Origin: Coraliomargarita_B sp046540835
Lineage (GTDB): Bacteria; Verrucomicrobiota; Verrucomicrobiia; Opitutales; Coraliomargaritaceae
DNA: 64,000 nt
Direction: 5' to 3'
NCBI GenBank assembly: GCA_046540835.1
Contig: JBKHEL010000001.1
Coordinates: forward strand, 1-64,000
The first letter of the stretch is position 1. Every line of letters begins with the position of its first letter. A model generated the notes under the pieces. That model did not search any database, was not told the DNA's origin, and was given only the letters and a program-made list of their open reading frames with translations. Both the position numbers and the translations under genes were made by a program. This document shows, piece after piece, positions 45,686 through 54,528 of the stretch.

Positions 45686-45707
45686 GCATCAGCTTTTCAG
45701 CCGATGC
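45686..45707. repeat. Hairpin downstream of the gnd terminator
   Basis: GCATCAGCT-TTTC-AGCCGATGC forms a 9-bp stem with one mismatch. It lies 20 bases after the gnd terminator and has no T-run, so it is not needed for termination. It resembles the other unexplained intergenic hairpins. Confidence 0.5.
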
Positions 45708-45747
45708 TACAGGCTGAAAGGCCCGAAGAAGGCAGCGGGCAGGCCGA

Positions 45748-46638
45748 TCAGGTCACAGACTTTCCGAGATAAGCGAGCATCCACATTTCTTTCCAAAGGC
45801 GATAGCGTCCTTCGCTGGTAAATTTGCCCTCTTCCTCCTGGCGCGGCCGGGGAACGAGGACTCCGGTTTCTGTATTTAGCCGTTCGAGAACTCGTTGTTG
45901 CTCGTTCATTTGCTCCAGAGCGCTTTCTTCGAAGGGCACCGGCTTCAGGGATGATCGATGGACGCGTTTGCGGTGCAGGTTTATGAGACCTTTGAGGGAG
46001 CCGATCAGAGGCCTGCGGCACAGTTTCCACTTCTCCGGGTAGTAGCCACCGTAGGGTAAAAATTGGTTATCGGTGATCAATCGCTGCCCGTCCTCTCCCT
46101 CTGTTTGCACAGTGTAGCAGGCGGTCGAGCCGCCCTGACGCTTCGGCAGGAACAAGATTTGCACACGCGTCAGACGATCCTCGCTCTCATAGATTGAGGC
46201 GCGTAGGACCACCCCCGCAAACAGTTCCGCCTTGAGTGCTGCGATTCGCTTGAAGGCATTCTCCTTCAACCAGTCTTTGATATCGATATAGCGATTGTCT
46301 GCCGGCCATTCGTCACCGTCCTGATTGACCCGGAACGAGGGAAAAAGCGGCAGATCACTTCGACTCAGCGCCTTGATAACGATCCAATTATAGCCCGTCT
46401 CGATGAGAAACCAGAGACCACAACCCGTAAAAAAGAGCACCCAGGCCGGGCGATAGGACCATTCAAAGGTCCGCAGGCAAAAGGCAAAAAGGGCTCCAAA
46501 GAGGAACCAGCGGATCCAGCGCGCACAGACATGAAGGACCGGCTGGTTCATACGGACCGCAACCATGGGTAAAACAACCGTGATGATCGCCAAACCGAAG
46601 AGAACATATTCGACTGGAAGAGGGAGGGTTTCTAGCAT
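45748..46638 (-). CDS. Membrane protein of unknown function
   Basis: A 296-residue protein. Hydrophobic segments lie at about residues 8-27 (YVLFGLAIITVVLPMVAV), 43-58 and 65-90 (WVLFFTGCGLWFLIETGYN), followed by a soluble domain of about 200 residues. The topology resembles a mechanosensitive-channel or regulatory membrane protein with a C-terminal cytoplasmic domain, but no family motif is seen. A positively charged linker (LHRKRVHRSSLKP) precedes a helical end. The function is not assigned. Confidence 0.7.
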   Translation of the reverse strand: MLETLPLPVEYVLFGLAIITVVLPMVAVRMNQPVLHVCARWIRWFLFGALFAFCLRTFEWSYRPAWVLFFTGCGLWFLIETGYNWIVIKALSRSDLPLFPSFRVNQDGDEWPADNRYIDIKDWLKENAFKRIAALKAELFAGVVLRASIYESEDRLTRVQILFLPKRQGGSTACYTVQTEGEDGQRLITDNQFLPYGGYYPEKWKLCRRPLIGSLKGLINLHRKRVHRSSLKPVPFEESALEQMNEQQRVLERLNTETGVLVPRPRQEEEGKFTSEGRYRLWKEMWMLAYLGKSVT

Positions 46639-46816
46639 TTCGATAGGTGAAAACTTAACTTTTCAGGCCTTTTGGTCAATGCGCAGATGGCCGCGTTCCA
46701 TTTTGGTGTGGCGCGAGGCATCAGGCTAAAAGAGCTGCCGGGCTGGGCGGAGCTGTTGGATTATCTGCTTGCTCTACAACTGACGCCTGGGGTGGTGGTT
46801 CGGAATTTTGTGCCTG

Positions 46817-46833
46817 CGGTCTCGGCGAGACCG
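46817..46833. repeat. Hairpin at the end of dnaN
   Basis: CGGTCTC-GGC-GAGACCG is a perfect 7-bp stem with a 3-base loop, 17 bases beyond the dnaN stop. No T-run follows on the dnaN strand. Confidence 0.5.
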
Positions 46834-46849
46834 GGCTGCTTTGCGTCTT

Positions 46850-47977
<1,128 letters not shown>

Positions 47978-48002
47978 GGTGGGATATTGGGTCTTTTTCG
48001 GA

Positions 48003-48058
48003 GTTACTGGCAATGCTTATATACTGGTTCTTTTTAACTCTATAAATCTCTCAGTAAC
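48003..48058. promoter_or_regulatory. AT-rich dnaN leader with inverted repeat
   Basis: GTTACTG (48003-48009) and CAGTAAC (48052-48058) flank an AT-rich stretch including TATATAAG on the dnaN strand, a plausible -10 box. The arms could be an operator pair or the base of an RNA stem. No DnaA boxes of the TTATCCACA type were found in the gap. Confidence 0.3.
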
Positions 48059-48198
48059 AGTAAGCCTGGTGAATGGTGAGAAAAACGAAACAAATAACTG
48101 AGGACAAGTTCTTTACGCATAAAAATTCCTGGGGAAAAGTCTGTGACCCGGATCTTAATTTGGTGAATGAATCGAAAAAGTATTTTTCTCTCCACAGT

Positions 48199-49083
48199 TT
48201 ATTCCCCTTTGTTCGCAGGTTGTTCACTCCGCTTTTCCGCCTGGATCTGCAGGCGTTTCCGGGCCCGGTAGATTCGGTAGAAGTATCGGACCGGACCGCA
48301 GGCGATATAGCCTAGAAAAAGGAGCGCGAAGGCCAACTCTTTGATAACGAAGGCAATGCCGAGCCCGAAGATCAGGAAGATAAAAGTGCGGAAACGGGTG
48401 CTCGTTTGCCAATCGACATTTTTAAAGCTTGGGTAGGGCACATTGCTGACCATGAGGACCGCGATGGCGAGCAAGAGCGGGGGCAAGAGGATTGCCAGAC
48501 CCTGGAGTTCGAAGCTATTGAGCACGAGGACGAGGGAAGCAACCATACCGGCAGCGGCAGGGACCGGCAGGCCGAGAAAATCCTTCGTGCCTTTGAGCTG
48601 CTCGGCCGGGGGGAGCATCGGGTGTGTGAGCACATTGAAGCGGGCCAGCCGCACAGCGGCACAGAGCAGATAAACAAAAGCGATCAGCCAGCCGATTTGC
48701 AGGAAGAAAGGATACTTCTCGGTTGGCGAGAGGATGAGGAAAAGCATCATGAGAGCGGGGGCGACGCCGAAGGAGATGATATCAGCGATTGAATCGAACT
48801 CCTTCCCGAAGAGGGATTCCCTGCCTCCCAGGCGAGCGACCCTTCCGTCGAGCGCATCACAGATGACGGCAAAGAGAATAAACCAGACGGCCTGAGTGAA
48901 GTGGCCGGAGACCACTTCCGGGTCGGTCGCATCATTTGCCTGAATGCAGCGGAGGATCGCGAGAAAGCCGAAAAACAGATTTCCTGCAGTCAGGCTGTTT
49001 GGAAGCAGATAAATATGGCTCGCTTCAGCAGCATCCGCGTATTGATGCTCTTTTTTTGGAGCTTCGTTGTTTTTCCCGGTCAT
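48199..49083 (-). CDS. pssA: CDP-diacylglycerol--serine O-phosphatidyltransferase
   Basis: Makes phosphatidylserine, the precursor of phosphatidylethanolamine. The CDP-alcohol phosphotransferase motif DG-x2-AR-x8-G-x3-D-x3-D is complete in DALDGRVARLGGRESLFGKE followed by FDSIAD. Around eight hydrophobic segments follow in 294 residues, as in type II (Bacillus-like) enzymes. The phosphatidylserine decarboxylase gene is not adjacent. The RelE-fold gene upstream ends 12 bases before this start and is probably in the same transcript. Confidence 0.93.
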   Translation of the reverse strand: MTGKNNEAPKKEHQYADAAEASHIYLLPNSLTAGNLFFGFLAILRCIQANDATDPEVVSGHFTQAVWFILFAVICDALDGRVARLGGRESLFGKEFDSIADIISFGVAPALMMLFLILSPTEKYPFFLQIGWLIAFVYLLCAAVRLARFNVLTHPMLPPAEQLKGTKDFLGLPVPAAAGMVASLVLVLNSFELQGLAILLPPLLLAIAVLMVSNVPYPSFKNVDWQTSTRFRTFIFLIFGLGIAFVIKELAFALLFLGYIACGPVRYFYRIYRARKRLQIQAEKRSEQPANKGE

Positions 49084-49095
49084 GCGATGGCAACA

Positions 49096-49479
49096 CTATT
49101 TTGCGGTGTCTTGCTCCTCCTCTGCTTTATGGCGCAAGGACTCCAGATACTTCCAGAAAGAGTCATGTTGCTCGGCGAGAAATTCCTCACTGACCGGCAA
49201 CCTGGAGCGGAAGATAAAATCACCGAGCGTATTTTTATGCAGGATGTAGTGAGCGTAGAGGGTATCGCTGCCCTGTTGCTCAAAATAAATCCGGAATTCA
49301 CCTGCGCGGACGCGGTAAAAAGTTTTTCCGCCACGGTGAAAGCGTCCGAGTTCCTCATTCGGATGATCGAGCTGTTCCTCGGTGAGTGTGCTCACGACCT
49401 CGACCAGAATCATCTGGGAACGCGTATCGAGCTGATTGAGCTCGTGCATGCTTTGTTCACTGAAATTGACTTGAAACAT
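49096..49479 (-). CDS. RelE/ParE-fold protein (orphan)
   Basis: A 127-residue protein. The central part, RGGKTFYRVRAGEFRIYFE followed by strands ending in FRSRLP, matches the core of the RelE/ParE toxin superfamily (YRxRxGxxRxxF). It differs from toxins in being longer, with an acidic helical N-terminus (TEEQLDHPNEELGRFHR) and a C-terminal helix (FWKYLESLRHKAEEEQ). No antitoxin gene is beside it. It stands directly before pssA. It may be a domesticated, non-toxic protein; the function is not assigned. Confidence 0.65.
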   Translation of the reverse strand: MFQVNFSEQSMHELNQLDTRSQMILVEVVSTLTEEQLDHPNEELGRFHRGGKTFYRVRAGEFRIYFEQQGSDTLYAHYILHKNTLGDFIFRSRLPVSEEFLAEQHDSFWKYLESLRHKAEEEQDTAK

Positions 49480-49496
49480 TTTGAGTAGCGATAGGG

Positions 49497-49670
49497 ATGA
49501 CGACTTTTACGAATTCTGCAATCGCGTATTCACTCAATGCAGACTCCGGCAGTTGCTTCAATCAAAGGGTTGAAGAGCTCCGGAGGTTGACTGGTGTTCG
49601 TAGTCGAACATTGAGTAGAAAGGTGGATAGGTTTGCAGCAGTTTTTGAAAAGGGCTACGACTTGGTTTGA
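49497..49670 (+). CDS. Possible small protein coupled to ispH
   Basis: An ATG-initiated frame of 57 codons begins MTTFTNSAIAYSLNADSG and ends RFAAVFEKGYDLV. Its TGA shares a base with the ispH ATG (TGATG), an arrangement typical of translational coupling. The middle is basic and looks helical (VEELRRLTGVRSRTLSRKVD). It matches no known family. Only 17 bases separate its start from that of the divergent RelE-fold gene, which leaves little room for promoters, so the call is tentative. Confidence 0.4.
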   Translation: MTTFTNSAIAYSLNADSGSCFNQRVEELRRLTGVRSRTLSRKVDRFAAVFEKGYDLV

Positions 49671-51355
49671 TGAGAGATTCAAAGCACAGAGTCATGACAC
49701 TTATGGTGGACGGGCACAACCGCTTTCTCTGTAGGTTCAGCCCTACCGGGGAAGGTTGGGTCCTCGTTTACGATAGGATCGATAAGGGGTTTCATTGGTT
49801 TGACTTTGGAGAAGGTGAGCATCTTCAGAAAATTGAAATCGTTTACGTCCCGGCGGAGGCATCCGATGAGGATACGGAGTTTCTATCCCTTCGGCAGTTA
49901 AAGGACGGGCGGGTCCTTGCAAGCAAAACGGCGGATTTGATTTCGGCGATGGAGCCTTATCTTGCCGATCTCCCCTATCTTGATTTGGGAGAGAATGAAT
50001 ACATCTACCGCTTTCGAACCGCACGCGAGCGGAACAGTTCCATTTATGTCGATGATCAGTCGGAGGCGCTTTATCAGAGTCGTTTATGTGAAGCGATCAA
50101 AGCGGCCCGACGAACCCGGGAGAAGACCTCCGGCGCACCTGCGGAACTCGATTTCGGGGCGGTGCGTTATATTATACCCAGTCATTTCGGCTTTTGTCTA
50201 GGAGTCCAAAATGCAATCGAGCGGGCTTATGAAACCGTGGCTGCAAATCCCGGTAAGCGGGTGCTGATGCTGAGCGAGTTGATTCACAACCCTTTTGTGA
50301 ATCAGGATCTGCTGGATCGGGGATTGCGTTACCTGCAGACAGATAAGGGGATGCCGCTGCGCGAAGACGGTTTGATCGCGACCGATCCGGAAGATCCCTC
50401 GGCACTTTGGAACCAACTGAATGAAGACGACATCGTGATCATCCCCGCTTTCGGGGCGACAAACGAAGATAAGATAAAGCTGATCCGGCGGGGCATATCG
50501 ATACGGGAAAACGATGCCACCTGTATGCTTGTGGAGAAGGTTTGGAAGGCAGCGCGCCGTTACGCGAAGGCGGGGTTCACGGTAGTCATTCACGGGAAGT
50601 CCGAACACGAAGAGACCAAGGCAACGTTCTCAAATGCATCAAAATACGGGCCGGCGTTGATGCTCCGGAACCGGGCGCATGCGGAGAAGCTGGGAGCCGT
50701 TCTTAAAACGAGCGGAGCCGAGCGGCAGAGGCTTTTTGAATCCTCCTTTGCCGGGCTTTATTCGGGAGGCTTTGACCCCCTCCGGGACCTGGAGAAGATC
50801 GCGGTGGTGAATCAGACGACGCTGTTGCGCAACGAGACCCTGGGCATTATAGACTATTTAAAAGAAGTCATCGCTGAAATACACGGAGGCGACGCCGTCT
50901 CAGAGCACATCTGGACAAAGGGTAAAGGAGACACCCTTTGTTATGCGACACAGGTCAATCAGGATGCCCTGCATAAGGCGGTCGAAGCACCTGTGGATGC
51001 TGCTTTGGTGGTCGGAGGGCGCAACAGCTCGAACACCTTCCAGCTCTACCGTGTCTGCGAGAGTCGGTTCGGTGAACGGGCTCATTATATCCAGTCGGAG
51101 GCAAACATTATCTCGTTGGAAAAGATTCGGCACTACAGTTTCCCCCATGACCTCGAAAATCTGCCCGAGCGAAGCCTGGTCGAACGCCCTTTTCTCGATC
51201 CCGGTGTGGTTTCTCCGCGGATTTTGCTCACCGGCGGAGCGTCTTGTCCGGATGGGATTATTCAGCAGGTGATTCACCGGATCAACCGCTTTTTCCCACC
51301 CGAGACGCTTCGGCCGGTTGAGACGATTCTCGAAAGTTTTGATGGTGGGGGTTGA
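49670..51355 (+). CDS. ispH: 4-hydroxy-3-methylbut-2-enyl diphosphate reductase with N-terminal extension
   Basis: The last enzyme of the MEP isoprenoid pathway, an iron-sulfur reductase giving IPP and DMAPP. Cluster cysteines are Cys176 (HFGFCLGVQNA), Cys285 (NDATCMLVEKVW) and Cys526 (GGASCPDG). GGRNSSNT is the conserved substrate block. Spacing between the cysteines is wider than in E. coli, as in the long IspH form. Unusually, about 165 residues precede the IspH domain. The first 110 (from KHRVMTLMVDGHNRF) look like a separate beta-rich domain of unknown function, joined by a charged linker (CEAIKAARRTREKTSG). Total 561 residues. The start could also be an ATG eight codons later. Confidence 0.9.
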   Translation: MRDSKHRVMTLMVDGHNRFLCRFSPTGEGWVLVYDRIDKGFHWFDFGEGEHLQKIEIVYVPAEASDEDTEFLSLRQLKDGRVLASKTADLISAMEPYLADLPYLDLGENEYIYRFRTARERNSSIYVDDQSEALYQSRLCEAIKAARRTREKTSGAPAELDFGAVRYIIPSHFGFCLGVQNAIERAYETVAANPGKRVLMLSELIHNPFVNQDLLDRGLRYLQTDKGMPLREDGLIATDPEDPSALWNQLNEDDIVIIPAFGATNEDKIKLIRRGISIRENDATCMLVEKVWKAARRYAKAGFTVVIHGKSEHEETKATFSNASKYGPALMLRNRAHAEKLGAVLKTSGAERQRLFESSFAGLYSGGFDPLRDLEKIAVVNQTTLLRNETLGIIDYLKEVIAEIHGGDAVSEHIWTKGKGDTLCYATQVNQDALHKAVEAPVDAALVVGGRNSSNTFQLYRVCESRFGERAHYIQSEANIISLEKIRHYSFPHDLENLPERSLVERPFLDPGVVSPRILLTGGASCPDGIIQQVIHRINRFFPPETLRPVETILESFDGGG

Positions 51356-51385
51356 GGAATCAGCAAGAGGCATTAGGTTTCGAGT

Positions 51386-51751
51386 GTGTTGATTTCCCTA
51401 ACAGATTTTGAAGGCAATGCCCGGCCGGTAATCGCTTTTGAGATCGGACAACTGGTCTGCCATCGCCGCTATGGGTATCGGGGCGTCATCGTCGCCTGCG
51501 ATCCCTGTTGTCAGGCCGGTGAAAAATGGTATCTTTCGAATAAGACGCAGCCTCCACGGGAGCAGCCCTGGTATCACGTTCTTGTTCATGACAGTGGCGG
51601 CATCAGCACCTATGTGGCGCAATCGAACCTTGAAAGCGATGAAAGTGGTCAACCCATCGATCACCCCCGCCTGAAGACGTATTTTTCAACCTTTCAGGAC
51701 GGGCGATACATTTTGAGGGAGAGCACCGGGCAGGGCAGTTGCGGGATTTGA
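51386..51751 (+). CDS. HspQ/YccV-like protein
   Basis: A 121-residue protein of the hemimethylated-DNA-binding/HspQ family. The diagnostic run is FEIGQLVCHRRYGYRGVI, then a cysteine-containing loop (ACDPCCQ), QPWYHVLVHDSGG and TYVAQSNLE. In E. coli HspQ is a heat-shock specificity factor for Lon and also binds hemimethylated DNA. The start is a GTG at 51386, as no ATG is available before the fold. It follows ispH by 30 bases and may be co-transcribed. Confidence 0.8.
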   Translation: MLISLTDFEGNARPVIAFEIGQLVCHRRYGYRGVIVACDPCCQAGEKWYLSNKTQPPREQPWYHVLVHDSGGISTYVAQSNLESDESGQPIDHPRLKTYFSTFQDGRYILRESTGQGSCGI

Positions 51752-51803
51752 CCGTTTGGCGATTCAAATAAAAAAGCCCTGAAGCCTCGATCAAGCCATC
51801 TGC

Positions 51804-53177
51804 TTAGACAGCCTGGGCTTCCACACCTTCGAGGACGAGTTCACCCATGAGGGTGCTGGCGGTGGCGCTTCGGATGGTGACCGGCACGAGTTCGCCGATC
51901 AGTCGTTCATTGGCTGGCACGATGACCTTTCGATGCCCCCGGGTGCGGCCCATATACATGCCCTCGCCCCGCTTAGCCGGGCCTTCCAGGAGCACTTCTT
52001 CAGTCGTGCCGACCAGAGCCTCATTCCGGGCAAGTGAACGGCGGCCGAGGATTTCCAGAAGGACTTGGTTGCGTTCTTCTTTCACCTCCCTGGGCACCGG
52101 ATCTCCCATTGGTTCGGCAGAGGTGCCCGGGCGCACGCTGTATTTGAAGAGGAAGGCCATATCGAAACCGATTTCCTCGAAGTGGTGGCGGGTCAGTTCA
52201 AAATCCGCCTCGGTCTCGCCGGGAAACCCCACGATGACATCAGTCGAAATATAGACATCCGGACGGACAGCGCGGATTTTCTCGATAATCCGGCGGAAGC
52301 GCTCGATCGTGTAGGGTCGTCGCATCGCTTTAAGGATCCGGTCGCTCCCGCTCTGCATGGGGAAGTGGAGATATTCACAAAGTTTCGGGAGCCGTGCATA
52401 ACACTCGATGAGGTCATCTTTGAAACCGACCGGATGAGGGCTGGTGAAGCGGATCCGCTCGATCCCCTTGACCGCGTGCACTTTTTCCAGCAGCTGCACG
52501 AAGGGGCTTTTGCGCTCGACGAAGGGGAATTCACGGATGCCGTATTGGTTGACGATTTGGCCGAGGAGGGTGATTTCCCGGGTACCCTTTGCGGCGAGTT
52601 CTTCCACTTCTGTCACGATGGCCTCCATCGGGCGGGCACGCTCGGCACCGCGCGTCTTGGGCACAATGCAATAAGAGCACTTCATATTGCAGCCCTGCAT
52701 GATACTGACAAACGCCGAGACCTGCCGCTTATTCTCGACATGGGAGCGGATGGTATTCTGCGAGCCGTCTTCCTCATCGAGATCGACGACCGTGCTGGGC
52801 CGCGGTCCCTGGCCCTGGAGAGTGGCAATCATGCCGTCGAGGTGCTCCGGCACGCGGTGAAATTTTTGGGTGCCGATCACCAGGTCGAGGTCTGGCAGCC
52901 GGTCGACCAGTTCATCGCCCCGGTTTTGGGCCATGCAGCCCATGATCCCGATGATGAAATTCGGATCCTTGCGTTTGCGGCGGGCGAGATGACCGGCTTT
53001 ACCAATTGCTTTTTGCTCGGCCTGATCGCGCACACTGCAGGTGTTGAGCAGGACGACATCCGCATCAGCCTCGTGGTCGACGAGCGAGTAGCCCTTGGCC
53101 CGCAGCATCGCCGCCACGGCCTCGGAGTCGCGCTCGTTCATCTGGCACCCGTAGGTCTTTATGTATACCCGATTCAT
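51804..53177 (-). CDS. miaB: tRNA-2-methylthio-N6-dimethylallyladenosine synthase
   Basis: A radical-SAM methylthiotransferase that modifies adenosine 37 of tRNAs reading U-initial codons. The N-terminal domain carries three cluster cysteines (YGCQMNERDSE, LNTCSVRDQAE, IMGCMAQ). The radical-SAM motif is GCNMKCSYCIVP. LLGQIVNQYG and a C-terminal TRAM domain (from about residue 385) follow. The protein has 457 residues. The start is shared with a divergent region leading to ahpD. Confidence 0.96.
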   Translation of the reverse strand: MNRVYIKTYGCQMNERDSEAVAAMLRAKGYSLVDHEADADVVLLNTCSVRDQAEQKAIGKAGHLARRKRKDPNFIIGIMGCMAQNRGDELVDRLPDLDLVIGTQKFHRVPEHLDGMIATLQGQGPRPSTVVDLDEEDGSQNTIRSHVENKRQVSAFVSIMQGCNMKCSYCIVPKTRGAERARPMEAIVTEVEELAAKGTREITLLGQIVNQYGIREFPFVERKSPFVQLLEKVHAVKGIERIRFTSPHPVGFKDDLIECYARLPKLCEYLHFPMQSGSDRILKAMRRPYTIERFRRIIEKIRAVRPDVYISTDVIVGFPGETEADFELTRHHFEEIGFDMAFLFKYSVRPGTSAEPMGDPVPREVKEERNQVLLEILGRRSLARNEALVGTTEEVLLEGPAKRGEGMYMGRTRGHRKVIVPANERLIGELVPVTIRSATASTLMGELVLEGVEAQAV

Positions 53178-53301
53178 TCAGACTTGCCACGATGCGACCC
53201 CGCTGCGGATTGACAACCTTGAATTAAAAAGGAGAGGCCTTGCCTCCGGTCTGCCAATTCTACGGATTGACGTCAGCCGCCAAACCTTTTGTTTCTGCCA
53301 G

Positions 53302-53835
53302 ATGCAAAAGACCTCTGCCCTGCTTGAAAAACTCCCCGAAGAAGCTGCTGATTTGAAGGCAAACGCCGAGCGCGTTCTTGCCGGTGAGTCCCTCGACACG
53401 ATACAGACCTGGGGGACGGCGCTTGCAGCAGCCTACTTCATCCGGCACAGAGCCCTAACCGCTGCGATTCGGGCTGATGCCGAAGCCGCCGGTCTCAGTG
53501 CGGCACATCTTTCCGACGCAAAGGGCGCGGCTGCGGTCATGGGGATGAACACCGTGTATTTCCGCTTTCGGCACATCATGCATGCCGATGCCTACAGCAA
53601 AAAAGCCTTCAATTTGCGGATGATGCGGATGAAGCAGGTGGCGACCGACCAGGCCCATTTTGAGCTTTATTCAATCGGTCCCGCAGCGCTCGCGGGCTGC
53701 GAACTCTGCCTGAAGGCGCACGAGGCTGCGGTGAAAAAGGGTGGCCTCGATGAGGAGAATGTGCATGATGCCGTCCGCATCGCTTCGGTGCTTCACGGCA
53801 TTGCGGTGGCGCTTGAAATGGAGCCGATTGATTGA
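53302..53835 (+). CDS. ahpD: AhpD-type alkylhydroperoxidase
   Basis: A 177-residue member of the carboxymuconolactone decarboxylase/AhpD family. The catalytic set Cys133, Cys136 and His140 in GCELCLKAHE, with preceding acids, matches AhpD of Mycobacterium. It reduces hydroperoxides directly or recharges AhpC. The N-terminal helix (LLEKLPEEAADLKANAERVL) fits AhpD in particular. The ATG at 53302 is chosen; the frame further upstream overlaps miaB. ahpC is not adjacent. The next gene starts 17 bases later on the same strand. Confidence 0.88.
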   Translation: MQKTSALLEKLPEEAADLKANAERVLAGESLDTIQTWGTALAAAYFIRHRALTAAIRADAEAAGLSAAHLSDAKGAAAVMGMNTVYFRFRHIMHADAYSKKAFNLRMMRMKQVATDQAHFELYSIGPAALAGCELCLKAHEAAVKKGGLDEENVHDAVRIASVLHGIAVALEMEPID

Positions 53836-53852
53836 AGCGTGACGGGAAGATC

Positions 53853-54455
53853 ATGAAAACCGTTTACATCGTCAACTGTGCGATCTCGCCCCTGGTCTTG
53901 CTGACCAATTGGAGTTATGAGCAAAAGTCCGGCCTTGGTGGCAGCGGTGCCTGGGCCCTGCTCAATGGCCATGACGGGGTCGAAAGTGAGCTGGCGTTAG
54001 GGGTTGGTTGGCAGGACCCGGCGATTATCCGGGAGACCGGGCTGTGTGTCTGGCGCAGCGGTGAAACGCCGGAGCTCCACTTCAAGCGCAACGGAGACTT
54101 TTTACGGGGGCACATGGCCCTCCACTACACCGATATCCCGCACGACACCCCGGCCAATGCGGACAACCTGCGCGACTACGACCGGATCGCAGAGGCCGGG
54201 CGCACCGCCAAAGAAGCGGTGCATGCTGCGAGCCTCGAAGGGCTTGGCCGCGCAGTGTGCCTGAGCTACGGAGCCCAACTCGACGAGGGTATGGAGGCCC
54301 TTCCGGACGCGGCAGGCTGTATAGGCCGCAAATACTGCGGCGGCGGCTGGGGTGGCTATGCGCTTTATCTCTTCGGAGCCAGCGAGGACCGTGACGCCTT
54401 TGCCGCCCTCTCGACCTGCAACCGACCGGTGGAGCCCTATATTACAATTCGCTGA
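53853..54455 (+). CDS. Short GHMP-kinase-like protein
   Basis: A 200-residue protein. KSGLGGSGAWALLNG near residue 28 resembles the glycine/serine ATP loop of GHMP kinases. The C-terminal part (YCGGGWGGYALYLFGASED) resembles their third motif. Between them lie long helices similar to the GHMP C-terminal domain. A complete sugar or mevalonate kinase has about 70-90 residues before the ATP loop; here only about 27 are present and the frame has no upstream room because ahpD ends just before. It may be a minimal or inactive homologue. The ATG has CGGGAAG upstream. Confidence 0.55.
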   Translation: MKTVYIVNCAISPLVLLTNWSYEQKSGLGGSGAWALLNGHDGVESELALGVGWQDPAIIRETGLCVWRSGETPELHFKRNGDFLRGHMALHYTDIPHDTPANADNLRDYDRIAEAGRTAKEAVHAASLEGLGRAVCLSYGAQLDEGMEALPDAAGCIGRKYCGGGWGGYALYLFGASEDRDAFAALSTCNRPVEPYITIR

Positions 54456-54528
54456 GGCGACTCACTTCGCGCTCGCCTTTGGCGGAAACCCGACCTGATT
54501 TCAAAAAGACAAATCACTCCTTAAAGCT

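Noticed and set aside
47978..48198. Replication origin next to dnaN
   Set aside because: The gap is AT-rich, but no TTATCCACA-type DnaA boxes were found and dnaA is absent.
48073..48315. 80-codon frame on the plus strand between dnaN and pssA
   Set aside because: Its second half is antisense to the conserved end of pssA and the translation has no recognisable features.
49096..49479. Classical toxin-antitoxin module
   Set aside because: The RelE-like gene has no adjacent same-strand antitoxin and carries extra N- and C-terminal parts. A divergent small frame is mentioned only as a possibility.
51752..51803. Terminator between the HspQ-like gene and miaB
   Set aside because: There is a T-run on the minus strand, but the preceding bases form only a weak, ambiguous stem.
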